Positions 17,314-24,342 of a DNA stretch of 64,000 bases are shown one piece after another. How positions within the stretch are numbered: position 1 is the stretch's first letter; the number at the start of each line of letters is the position of its first letter. Where the stretch lies: NCBI RefSeq assembly GCF_049674955.1, contig NZ_CP187232.1, positions 372,001-436,000 on the forward strand. The letters run 5' to 3'. Under the pieces are notes generated by a model. The model was not told the origin of the DNA. It ran no database searches and saw nothing but the letters and a program-made list of their open reading frames with translations. A program made the translations under genes and the position numbers. This DNA comes from Sphaerisporangium viridialbum (GTDB lineage Bacteria; Actinomycetota; Actinomycetes; Streptosporangiales; Streptosporangiaceae).

Positions 17314-18624
17314 ATGTCCATCGCCACACCTTCCTACCTGTCGGGCCACCTCGCCCCCGTCCCCGACGAGATCGGCGCCGTCGACCTGCCGGTCACCGGC
17401 AGTCTTCCCGCCGAGCTCACCGGGCGCTACTTCCGCAACGGGCCGAACCCGCTCCCCGGCCAGGATCCCGGTCACTGGTTCGCCGGCGACGGCATGATCC
17501 ACGGGGTCCGACTGCGCGACGGCCGCGCCGAGTGGTACCGCAACCGGTGGGTGCGCACCCGCAAGTTGACCGACGGCGCGCCCTACGTCGGCGCCGACGG
17601 CCCCGACCGGACGGCCGTCACCGCCAACACCAGCGTCATGCGCCACGCCGGCAAGATCCTCGCGCTGGTCGAGAGCGGCCTGCCGTACGAGCTGACGCCC
17701 GAGCTGGAGACCGTGGGGCCCTGCGACTTCGGCGGCAGGCTCACCACCGCGATGACGGCGCACCCGAAGCGCGACCCGGCGACCGGAGAGCTGCACTTCT
17801 TCGGCTACGGCGTCTTCGCGCCCTATCTGACCTACCACCGCCTGTCCGCCGCGGGGGAGCTGGTGGAGAGCCGCGTCGTCGACGTCCCCGGCCCGACGAT
17901 GGTGCACGACTTCGCGATCACCGAGAACCACGTCGTGTGGCTGGACCTGCCCGTCGTCTTCGACAAGGAGCTCATGGGAGGCGGCCTGCCGTTCCAGTGG
18001 GACGACTCCTACGGCGCCCGGCTCGGCGTGATGGACCGCGCGGGGCGGGTGACCTGGTTCGACGTCGACCCCTGTTACGTCTTCCACGTCGGCAACGCCC
18101 GTGAGGACGCCTCGGGCCGGGTGGTGCTCGACGCGGTGCGCTACTCGTCCGGCGCCTTCGCCCGCGTCTGGCCCCGCATCGGCGGCAGCGCCGTCCCCGC
18201 CGCCGAGACGGGCGGCGCCGTGCTCCACCGGTGGGTGCTCGACCCCGCGAGCGGCGCGGTGAAGGAGGAGCAGCTCGACGACCGCGCCGTGGAGTTCCCC
18301 ACGTTCGACGAGGAGCGGCTCGGCCGGTCGAGCAGGTTCCTCTACACGGTCACCGAGGACGCGGTGGTGAAGTACGACACCGAGACCGGCACGTCGCGCG
18401 TGCGGGACCTCGGCGCGCGGCCGGGGGAGGCGGTGTTCGTGCCGTCCTCCGGCGCGCGGGCGGAGGACGGGGGGTGGCTGATGTCGATCGTCAACGACAC
18501 GGAGGGCTCGGAGCTGCTCGTCCTGGACGCCGCCGGGCTCGACTTCGTCGCCTCCGTACGGCTGCCGCGCCGCGTCCCCGCGGGCTTCCACGGAACGTGG
18601 CTCGCCGACCCCGGTGTCTCGTAA
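17314..18624 (+). CDS. Carotenoid oxygenase (RPE65/CCD family)
   Basis: A 436-residue seven-bladed propeller enzyme that cleaves double bonds in carotenoids, stilbenes or related lignin-derived compounds with a non-haem iron. All four expected His ligands are visible, near 150 (TAHPKRD), 198 (VHDFAITENH), 258 (VFHVGNA) and 426 (GFHGTWL). The N-terminal YFRNGPNP and GDGMIHGV motifs are typical. There is no signal peptide. The preceding PadR regulator belongs to a family that often senses phenolic acids, so a stilbene/phenylpropanoid substrate is at least as likely as a carotenoid; no carotenoid biosynthesis gene is in the window. Confidence 0.9.
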   Translation: MSIATPSYLSGHLAPVPDEIGAVDLPVTGSLPAELTGRYFRNGPNPLPGQDPGHWFAGDGMIHGVRLRDGRAEWYRNRWVRTRKLTDGAPYVGADGPDRTAVTANTSVMRHAGKILALVESGLPYELTPELETVGPCDFGGRLTTAMTAHPKRDPATGELHFFGYGVFAPYLTYHRLSAAGELVESRVVDVPGPTMVHDFAITENHVVWLDLPVVFDKELMGGGLPFQWDDSYGARLGVMDRAGRVTWFDVDPCYVFHVGNAREDASGRVVLDAVRYSSGAFARVWPRIGGSAVPAAETGGAVLHRWVLDPASGAVKEEQLDDRAVEFPTFDEERLGRSSRFLYTVTEDAVVKYDTETGTSRVRDLGARPGEAVFVPSSGARAEDGGWLMSIVNDTEGSELLVLDAAGLDFVASVRLPRRVPAGFHGTWLADPGVS

Positions 18625-18657
18625 CCTCGTCTCAGAAAACGTCTCAATATCTCGGTG

Positions 18658-19386
18658 TCATGGCGAGAGGTGCCGGTAGAGCGTCGCGCGGGAGACGCCG
18701 AGGGTGGCCGCGATCTCGGCCATGGTGTGCGAGCCGCTCGCGTGCATCCGGCGCGCGGTGCCGATCATTTCGGGGCTCATCGCGCTGGGCCTGCCGCTCC
18801 CCGCTCGCCGGCGCGGCGCCGTCTCGGGTTCTGCCTCGGTCGGAGAGCCGGCGAACAGGCGGCGTACACCGGCCAGCACCTCGCGCCGGAGCGGCCCGGT
18901 GGGGGCGTCGGCCAACAGGATGACCGGATCGCTCAGCATCGCGATGGCCTGCGCGGCGCGCACCCTGCCGGCCAGATCGGGACGCGGCCCGGCCACCAGG
19001 TGGTTCGCCCTGGTCATGGTCTCGACGAAGCGGTGGAAGATGGGCTCCCGTGTGAGCAGCGACAGATCCACGAGCACCATCTGCAGGGTGTGCCGGTGGG
19101 CCAGGTAGACGTCGAGCACCCCCTCGATGACCTTCCACCGCGTCTCCGGACGGCCGGGGTCGGCGATCTCGGCCAGGCTCGCGTCGAGATCGTCCAGGAG
19201 CGGCCTGGCCAGTGCGGTGAGGATGTCGGCCTTGGTGGAGAAGTGGTACAGGACCGCGGTCTTGGTCAGGCCCAGCTGCTCGGCGATCTCGCGAACCGAG
19301 GTGCGCTGGTAGCCCTGCCTGCGGAACAGGGAGATGGCCGTCTCCAGGATCCTCGCCCGGGTGCCGGGGACAGGCTTCTCACTCAC
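18658..19386 (-). CDS. TetR-family regulator with an extra C-terminal Hin-type HTH
   Basis: About 242 residues. The N-terminal TetR helix-turn-helix (about 8-55) reads ILETAISLFRRQGYQ then TSVREIAEQLGLTKTAVLYH. A ligand/dimer domain runs to about 185. A basic Pro/Arg linker leads into a second helix-turn-helix of resolvase/Hin type: GRPSAMSPEMIGTARRM then MAEIAATLGVSRATLYRHL, ending at the C-terminus. Two DNA-binding domains in one TetR chain are unusual. A GTG at 19386 or an ATG at 19398 may start it. The gene diverges from an FAD monooxygenase, with two matched operators between them. Confidence 0.88.
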   Translation of the reverse strand: MSEKPVPGTRARILETAISLFRRQGYQRTSVREIAEQLGLTKTAVLYHFSTKADILTALARPLLDDLDASLAEIADPGRPETRWKVIEGVLDVYLAHRHTLQMVLVDLSLLTREPIFHRFVETMTRANHLVAGPRPDLAGRVRAAQAIAMLSDPVILLADAPTGPLRREVLAGVRRLFAGSPTEAEPETAPRRRAGSGRPSAMSPEMIGTARRMHASGSHTMAEIAATLGVSRATLYRHLSP

Positions 19387-19407
19387 GGGCCACAGCATAG
19401 CCCTTGC

Positions 19408-19422
19408 CTGACCGCCGGTCAG
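19408..19422. promoter_or_regulatory. TetR operator 1
   Basis: CTGACCGCCGGTCAG is a 15-bp palindrome (six-base arms, 3-base centre) lying 22 bases before the TetR GTG and 55 bases before the monooxygenase start. It matches operator 2 in both arms. Confidence 0.8.
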
Positions 19423-19440
19423 CGTCCTACAGTGACACCA

Positions 19441-19455
19441 CTGACCGGCGGTCAG
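19441..19455. promoter_or_regulatory. TetR operator 2
   Basis: CTGACCGGCGGTCAG has the same arms as operator 1, and the two centres are 33 bp apart, about three helical turns. Dimers on both sites would face the same side of the DNA, and each site lies close to one of the two divergent genes. Confidence 0.8.
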
Positions 19456-19476
19456 TGTCTGAGGTGGGGAGAGGCC

Positions 19477-20694
19477 ATGATGACGAAGAACCGCGACGTC
19501 CTGATCTCCGGGGCGAGCGTCGCCGGGCCGACGCTGGCGTACTGGCTGGCCCGTTACGGGTTCCGGCCCGTCGTGGTCGAGCGCGCCCCGGAGCCCCGCG
19601 AAGGCGGGTACCCCATCGACGTCCGGGGCCGGGCCGTCGAGGTCGCCCGGCGCATGGGTGTCCTGCCGGCACTGCGGGAGGCGGGCGTCGAGATGTCGGA
19701 GCTCACGTTCGTCGACGCGGCAGGCAGGCGAGCGGGCCACGTCGACGCCCGGGCCCTGCGCCGGGCCATCCCCACCGACGACCTCGAACTCCCGCGCGGC
19801 GACCTGGTGAAGATCCTGCACGACGCCACCAGGGACGACGTCGAGTACGTCTTCGACGACTCGATCACGACGATGGAGCAGGACGACGACGGCGTGACGG
19901 TCGCGTTCGAGCGCGGCGAGACCCGGCGGTTCGACCTCGTGATCGGCGCCGACGGCCTGCACTCGATCGTCAGGAGGCTGGCCTTCGGCGAGGAGTCCCG
20001 GTTCGTCCACCACCTCGGCTACTACGTCGCCGCCGCCGACGTGAGCAGGGACTACGGCACCGGTGACCAGGTCGTGCTGTACAACGCGCCAGGCAAGATG
20101 GCGGGGGTCTGCAGCTACCTCGACCGGGCCACCGCGATCTTCGTGTTCCGCGCTCCGAACGTCGGGGGTCACGACCACCGCGACATCTCGGCGCAGAAGC
20201 GGCTGCTGGCCGAGGCCTTCGGCGACCGCGCCTGGCGGGTGCCCGAGCTTCTCGCCCAGGTGAGCGCCGCTCCCGACTTCTACTTCGACTCGGTCAGTCA
20301 GATCCGCATGGCCCCGTGGTCGCGCGGCCGGGTCTCGCTGGCGGGCGACGCCGTGCACTGCCCCGCGCTGCTGTCCGGCCACGGCACCACCCTGGCGATG
20401 GCCGGGGCGTACGTGCTCGCGGGTGAGCTCTACGCCGCAGGGGGCGATCACCGCCGCGCGTTCGCCCGGTACGAGGACGAGCACCGGGCGGCGGTGGACG
20501 AGGGCCGGCGGAAGGCCGGCAGGGGAGCCGCCCAGCTCGTCCCCGGCAGCGGCCCCGCCATCTGGGCGCGCAACCAGCTGAGCCACCTCTGGGTCGTGCC
20601 GGCCGCCGCGGGCGGGCTGCTGCGGCGCCTTCCCCGCCGCGCCTCCGCTCTGAAGGACTACGGAGACACCGCGCTGGCCGGCCGGGCGGGGTGA
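19477..20694 (+). CDS. FAD-dependent monooxygenase (PHBH/TetX-like)
   Basis: A 405-residue class A flavoprotein monooxygenase. It has the N-terminal dinucleotide fold with LISGASVAGPTLAYWLA, the middle NADPH/FAD signature VIGADGLHSIVRR, and the C-terminal LAGDAVHCPALLSGHGTTLAM. Such enzymes hydroxylate aromatic compounds or antibiotics, and related TetR-controlled members inactivate drugs such as tetracyclines or rifamycins. No motif fixes the substrate. A GGGGAGAGG ribosome site precedes two consecutive ATGs (19477, 19480). The gene faces a TetR regulator across paired operators, which makes induction by its substrate likely. Confidence 0.88.
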   Translation: MMTKNRDVLISGASVAGPTLAYWLARYGFRPVVVERAPEPREGGYPIDVRGRAVEVARRMGVLPALREAGVEMSELTFVDAAGRRAGHVDARALRRAIPTDDLELPRGDLVKILHDATRDDVEYVFDDSITTMEQDDDGVTVAFERGETRRFDLVIGADGLHSIVRRLAFGEESRFVHHLGYYVAAADVSRDYGTGDQVVLYNAPGKMAGVCSYLDRATAIFVFRAPNVGGHDHRDISAQKRLLAEAFGDRAWRVPELLAQVSAAPDFYFDSVSQIRMAPWSRGRVSLAGDAVHCPALLSGHGTTLAMAGAYVLAGELYAAGGDHRRAFARYEDEHRAAVDEGRRKAGRGAAQLVPGSGPAIWARNQLSHLWVVPAAAGGLLRRLPRRASALKDYGDTALAGRAG

Positions 20695-20706
20695 TGTCCG
20701 GAGATC

Positions 20707-21321
20707 TCAGGCGATGCCGGTGAGGACGGTGCGGGCGAGGCCTGCGGCGAAGTCGCCGATGCTCTTCGGCGAGCCCTCCTCGCCCATGAAGTGCCGCAGG
20801 AAGGCCCGCTGGTAACAGGCCCCGAGAAGCAGTGCGGCGGCCGACTCGGGGTCGGCGTCCGCGCGGATGCGGCCGTCGGCGCGAAGGGCGCGCAGGAAGC
20901 CGGCGAGCGCGTCCAGCGGCTTGTGCGGGCCGGCGCCCAGCTTGCGCAGCCCCTCGCGGTGGCGCTGGAGCAGCGCGGGCTCGGCGAAGAGCGAGGAGCC
21001 GATCGGCATGCTCGCCTCGTAGAACAGCGTGGCGTTGTGGGCGATGTCGGCGAGGCACTGCTCGGCCGTACGGTCGCCCGGATCCGCCGACAGCTCCGCG
21101 ATCAGGGAGCCGAGCGCGGGCAGCCGCTCCTGCAGGACGGCGATGAAGAGCTCCTCCTTGCCGGAGAAGTGCCGGTAGAGGGCCGCCTCCGAGCACCCGG
21201 CCGCACGGGCGATCTCCTTTGTGGTCACGCGGGCCAGGCCCAGGGTGCGCATGAGCTGCTCGGCGGCCGCAAGGATGCGGTGCCGTGTGCGAGCGCCGGC
21301 GGCGGTGCGCTGACGGGGCAT
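20707..21321 (-). CDS. TetR-family transcriptional regulator
   Basis: A 204-residue TetR protein. The DNA-binding domain (about 10-60) reads RHRILAAAEQLMRTLGLARV then KEIARAAGCSEAALYRHFSGKEEL. The remaining helical domain binds the ligand and dimerises. The ATG at 21321 fits the usual family start; the longer open frame upstream has no support. It diverges from an NAD(P)H-binding oxidoreductase, and the intergenic palindrome at 21394 is its likely operator. It converges on the FAD monooxygenase with a 12-base gap. Confidence 0.9.
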   Translation of the reverse strand: MPRQRTAAGARTRHRILAAAEQLMRTLGLARVTTKEIARAAGCSEAALYRHFSGKEELFIAVLQERLPALGSLIAELSADPGDRTAEQCLADIAHNATLFYEASMPIGSSLFAEPALLQRHREGLRKLGAGPHKPLDALAGFLRALRADGRIRADADPESAAALLLGACYQRAFLRHFMGEEGSPKSIGDFAAGLARTVLTGIA

Positions 21322-21393
21322 CGGAGAGTTCGGTCCTTTCACCGGTCCCAGGCTTTGCCCGCGTGGAGGGCGGGTACTCATCCTATGATGTGA

Positions 21394-21405
21394 GTGAGTA
21401 CTCAC
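21394..21405. promoter_or_regulatory. Palindromic operator for the 20.7-kb TetR gene
   Basis: GTGAGTACTCAC is a perfect 12-bp palindrome 22 bases before the oxidoreductase start and 73 bases before the TetR start. A further half site, TACTCA, lies at 21375-21380. Placement and form fit a TetR operator. Confidence 0.7.
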
Positions 21406-21426
21406 CAACTTATGGGGGGATGTCTC

Positions 21427-22062
21427 ATGAAGCTCACCGTCTTCGGAGCCACCGGCGGTACGGGAAGAGAAGTCGTCCGGCAGGCGCTCGACGCGGGTCA
21501 CCAGGTCGCGGCCGTGGTGCGCGATCCGGCGCGCCTGCCCATCAGCCACTCCGCGCTGGAGGTGGTGACCGCCGACGTCACCAGCCCCGACGCGCTGCGC
21601 CCCGCGCTCACCGGCCGGGAGGCCGTCATCTCGGCGCTCGGGGCGAACAGCAGGAAGGAGGCGGGCATCGCCTCGATGGCGCTGCGGTCGATCCTGCGGG
21701 CGATGGACGCGAACGACGTCCGCAGGATCGCGGTCCTCAGCGCGGTGCCGGTCGGCCCGGTGCCCGAGGGGGAGGCCCTGTGGTACCGCGCGATGGCGCT
21801 GCCGCTGCTGCGCAGGGCCCTGCGCGACGTGTACGCCGACCTCGGGGCGATGGAGGAGGAGGTGCGGCGCAGCGCCGCGGAGTGGACCGTCGTGCGCCCG
21901 CCCCGCCTGACCGACAAGCCGCTGACCGGCAACTACCGCCGGGTGGTCGGGGGCAACGTGCCGCGCGGCTACACGATCTCGCGCGCGGACCTGGCGCACG
22001 CGATGCTCGCGATGGTGGACGACCCCGCGACGGTGAAGCAGGCGGTCGGGGTGGCGTACTGA
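21427..22062 (+). CDS. NAD(P)H-binding atypical SDR (NmrA/TrkA-like)
   Basis: A 211-residue Rossmann protein that begins MKLTVFGATGGTGREVVRQA, the glycine-rich NADP-binding loop of atypical SDRs. It also has AVISALGAN and WTVVRPPRLTD, which are typical of the NAD(P)H-binding YwnB/SDR_a5 group. The classic YxxxK pair is missing, as in many members that act as redox sensors or flavin reductases. The ATG at 21427 follows GGGGGGA. Expression is probably controlled by the divergent TetR gene. Confidence 0.85.
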   Translation: MKLTVFGATGGTGREVVRQALDAGHQVAAVVRDPARLPISHSALEVVTADVTSPDALRPALTGREAVISALGANSRKEAGIASMALRSILRAMDANDVRRIAVLSAVPVGPVPEGEALWYRAMALPLLRRALRDVYADLGAMEEEVRRSAAEWTVVRPPRLTDKPLTGNYRRVVGGNVPRGYTISRADLAHAMLAMVDDPATVKQAVGVAY

Positions 22063-22069
22063 CCTGAGA

Positions 22070-23230
22070 TCATGAGGTGGCCACCTGCCGCAGGAAGGCC
22101 GCGTTCGTCGGGGTCTCGCGGAGGCGGTCGAGCAGCACGGTGAGGGCCTGCTCGCGGTCGAGGCCCGAGAGCACGCGCCGGAGCCGCCAGATGACCTCGC
22201 GCTCGCCGTCGGCGAGCAGCAGCTCCTCGCGGCGGGTGCTGGAGGCGGACACGTCGATGGCGGGGAACAGGCGGTGCTCGGCGAGCGCGCGGCTGAGCCG
22301 CAGCTCCATGTTGCCCGTGCCCTTGAACTCCTCGAAGAAGTAGTCGTCCATCCGCGAGCCGGTCTCGGCGAGCGCGGTCGCGATGATCGTCAGCGAGCCG
22401 CCCTCCCGTGCCGCGCGGGCAGCGCCGAAGAGGCGTTTCGGCAGGTGGACGGCCTGGGCGTCGATGCCGCCCGTGAGGGTCTTGCCGCCGTTCGGGGCGA
22501 TGACGTTGTACGCCCTGCCGAGCCGGGTCAGCGAGTCCAGGAGCATCACGACGTCCGTGCCGCGCTCGACGAGCCGCTTTGCCCGCTCGACCGCCAGCTC
22601 GGCGATCGCCGTGTGGTCGCGCTCCGGCCGGTCGAACGTCGAGGCGACCACCTCTCCGTGGACCGACTCGCGGAAGTCGGTGACCTCCTCGGGCCGTTCG
22701 CCCACCAGGACGATCATCAGGTGGACGCCGGGGTGGTTGCTCGTGACGGCGTCCGCGATCGCCTTGAGCACCATGGTCTTCCCGGCCTTGGGCGGCGCGA
22801 CGATCAGGCCGCGCTGGCCCTTGCCGACCGGCGTGAGCAGGTCGATCAGGCGGGTGATCGGGGAGTCCGTTTCGAGGACCAGGCGTTGACGGGGATGGAT
22901 GGGGGTCAGCCCGGCGAAGTGCGGCCTGGCCTGGCCGGGGAGCCCCCCGTTGACGGACACCAGGCCCGCCAGCCTGTCGTACGGCTTGCGCGTGCTTCCC
23001 AGCACGAGGTCACCTGGGCGCAGGCCGAGCTCCTTGACCTGTGACAGGGGCAGGCGGACGTCGTTCTCGCCGGGAAGGTAGCCGCTCGTCCTGATGAACG
23101 CGCCCTTGTCCCGGACGTCGACCAGCCCCGAGACCTGCTCGATCGGGTGGTCGGTGGTCGCGCGCCGGCGCGGTGGCCGTTTCTGCGCGGGTTCGGTGTT
23201 CGTTGATGGTGCTTCGGTGGTTACGGTCAT
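22070..23230 (-). CDS. rho: Short Rho paralogue (transcription termination factor)
   Basis: A 386-residue RNA-dependent ATPase. It has the RNA-binding cold-shock-like domain (about 28-80, with GAFIRTSGYLPG), Walker A APPKAGKT with K151, Walker B VVMLLDSLTR, the Q-loop region LTGGIDAQAVHLPKR and the R-loop region EEFKGTGNMELRLSR. It lacks the long basic N-terminal insertion found in the housekeeping Rho of most actinobacteria (600-700 residues), so it is probably a second copy. The nearly invariant DERP of the ATPase site reads GERP (Asp to Gly at 177); the catalytic Glu and the Arg remain. A promoter and a 230-base pyrimidine-rich leader precede it. Confidence 0.9.
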   Translation of the reverse strand: MTVTTEAPSTNTEPAQKRPPRRRATTDHPIEQVSGLVDVRDKGAFIRTSGYLPGENDVRLPLSQVKELGLRPGDLVLGSTRKPYDRLAGLVSVNGGLPGQARPHFAGLTPIHPRQRLVLETDSPITRLIDLLTPVGKGQRGLIVAPPKAGKTMVLKAIADAVTSNHPGVHLMIVLVGERPEEVTDFRESVHGEVVASTFDRPERDHTAIAELAVERAKRLVERGTDVVMLLDSLTRLGRAYNVIAPNGGKTLTGGIDAQAVHLPKRLFGAARAAREGGSLTIIATALAETGSRMDDYFFEEFKGTGNMELRLSRALAEHRLFPAIDVSASSTRREELLLADGEREVIWRLRRVLSGLDREQALTVLLDRLRETPTNAAFLRQVATS

Positions 23231-23362
23231 GGTCCGTCCTTGGAAGATGGAGGCCGCATGCCGCTGAGACGGCCGGTGAAGGGCGCGCGCGACGGTCCCA
23301 CGGCGACCCGTCGGGAGCGATGCCCGAACGGTGGCGTGGAGATGATCGGTGCGAGATGCCTG

Positions 23363-23414
23363 CCCTTGGCGGGCGGCGGGAAAGAACGTGCCCTCAGCGG
23401 GCGGCGGGAGAGAA
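23363..23414 (-). repeat. Tandem 24-nt C-rich repeat in the rho leader
   Basis: Two copies (23363-23386 and 23391-23414) match at 21 of 24 positions with a 28-base period. In the rho transcript each reads as a pyrimidine-rich stretch around TTCTYTCCCGCCGCCCGC, rich in YC dinucleotides and poor in structure. That composition suits Rho loading. Confidence 0.7.
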
Positions 23415-23470
23415 GCTGCTCCGGAACATGCGCGGGGCCGAGCCGGCCGCGCTGGAGCGCCATATCAAAC

Positions 23471-23498
23471 ATAACAGCATCGGGCGATCCACGCGCAA
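23471..23498 (-). promoter_or_regulatory. Candidate promoter of the rho paralogue
   Basis: On the minus strand TTGCGC, a 16-base spacer and TGTTAT resemble a housekeeping promoter. Transcription from it would give a leader of about 230 bases that includes the C-rich repeats. Confidence 0.45.
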
Positions 23499-23547
23499 GC
23501 CCCGATCGCTAGTCTGGGCGGCACTGCCGACCGATTGAGGGAGTTCG

Positions 23548-24342
23548 ATGTCGTACGCGCCCAGGTCGATCGCCGGGGTCGAGGTGATCCCGCTGTGCGA
23601 CGCGGTGGGCCCGATGGGGGGCGACCTCAGGCAACCGCTGCGCGAGATCCTCTCCGGGGGCTCACCCGGCGACTGGGCCGGGGTCTCCGGTGACGACTGG
23701 GTACTGCACTTCCGCTGCTACCTGCTGCGCGACCGCACGGGGCGCACGGTGCTGGTCGACACCGGCATCGGCGGGTCCGACTCGCCCGCCTCCAGCTGGG
23801 CACCGGTGCCGGGGGGCCTGATCGGCGAGCTCGCCGCGCGGGGCGTCGCGCCGGCCGACATCGGCACCGTCGTGCTCACCCACCTGCACAGCGACCACGC
23901 CGGTGGCGCGGTCGTCGGCGGCGTCCCGGCCTTCCCCAATGCCCGGCACGTCCTCCAGCGGGCCGAGATCGACTGGATCGAGAGCACCGGTCCCAACCCC
24001 ATCCTCGAACGGGTGCTCCGCCCGCTGGCCGGGCTGGTCGACGCCGTGAAGGGCGACGCCGAGGTCATCCCCGGTGTCCGCGTCCAGCTCGCCCCCGGGC
24101 ACACCCCGGGCCACCAGGTGGTCGAGATCGGGCCGCTGACGTTGACGGGCGACGTGGTGCTCCATCCCGTCCAGCTCGCCAACCCGGCGATCACCTACGC
24201 CCACGACCACGACCCCGAGCTGGCGGTGTCGACCAGGGAAGACCTCCTGCGCAGGGTGCGCGTCCGCGGCGGCCTGATCGGCACCGGGCACTTCCCCGAG
24301 GCCTTCACCGAGCTCTCAGGTGGGGCTCGCGCAGGGACGTGA
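23548..24342 (+). CDS. MBL-fold metallo-hydrolase
   Basis: A 264-residue metallo-beta-lactamase-fold hydrolase. The metal-binding motif is THLHSDHAGG (H112, H114, D116, H117). Further ligands lie in GHTPGH, the Asp of LTGDVVLH and the His of GTGHFPEA. The strand before it has LVDTGIGG. The family includes lactonases, glyoxalase II-like enzymes and other esterases; nothing here decides between them. A GAGGGAG ribosome site precedes the ATG. Its last 27 bases overlap the end of the convergent MFS gene, which is unusual but open in both frames. Confidence 0.88.
   Translation: MSYAPRSIAGVEVIPLCDAVGPMGGDLRQPLREILSGGSPGDWAGVSGDDWVLHFRCYLLRDRTGRTVLVDTGIGGSDSPASSWAPVPGGLIGELAARGVAPADIGTVVLTHLHSDHAGGAVVGGVPAFPNARHVLQRAEIDWIESTGPNPILERVLRPLAGLVDAVKGDAEVIPGVRVQLAPGHTPGHQVVEIGPLTLTGDVVLHPVQLANPAITYAHDHDPELAVSTREDLLRRVRVRGGLIGTGHFPEAFTELSGGARAGT

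Noticed and set aside
22070..23230. Rho as the resistance gene of an antibiotic cluster
   Set aside because: No bicyclomycin-type or other biosynthetic gene lies near; only the GERP change hints at drug tolerance, so it is kept as a question under the Rho finding.
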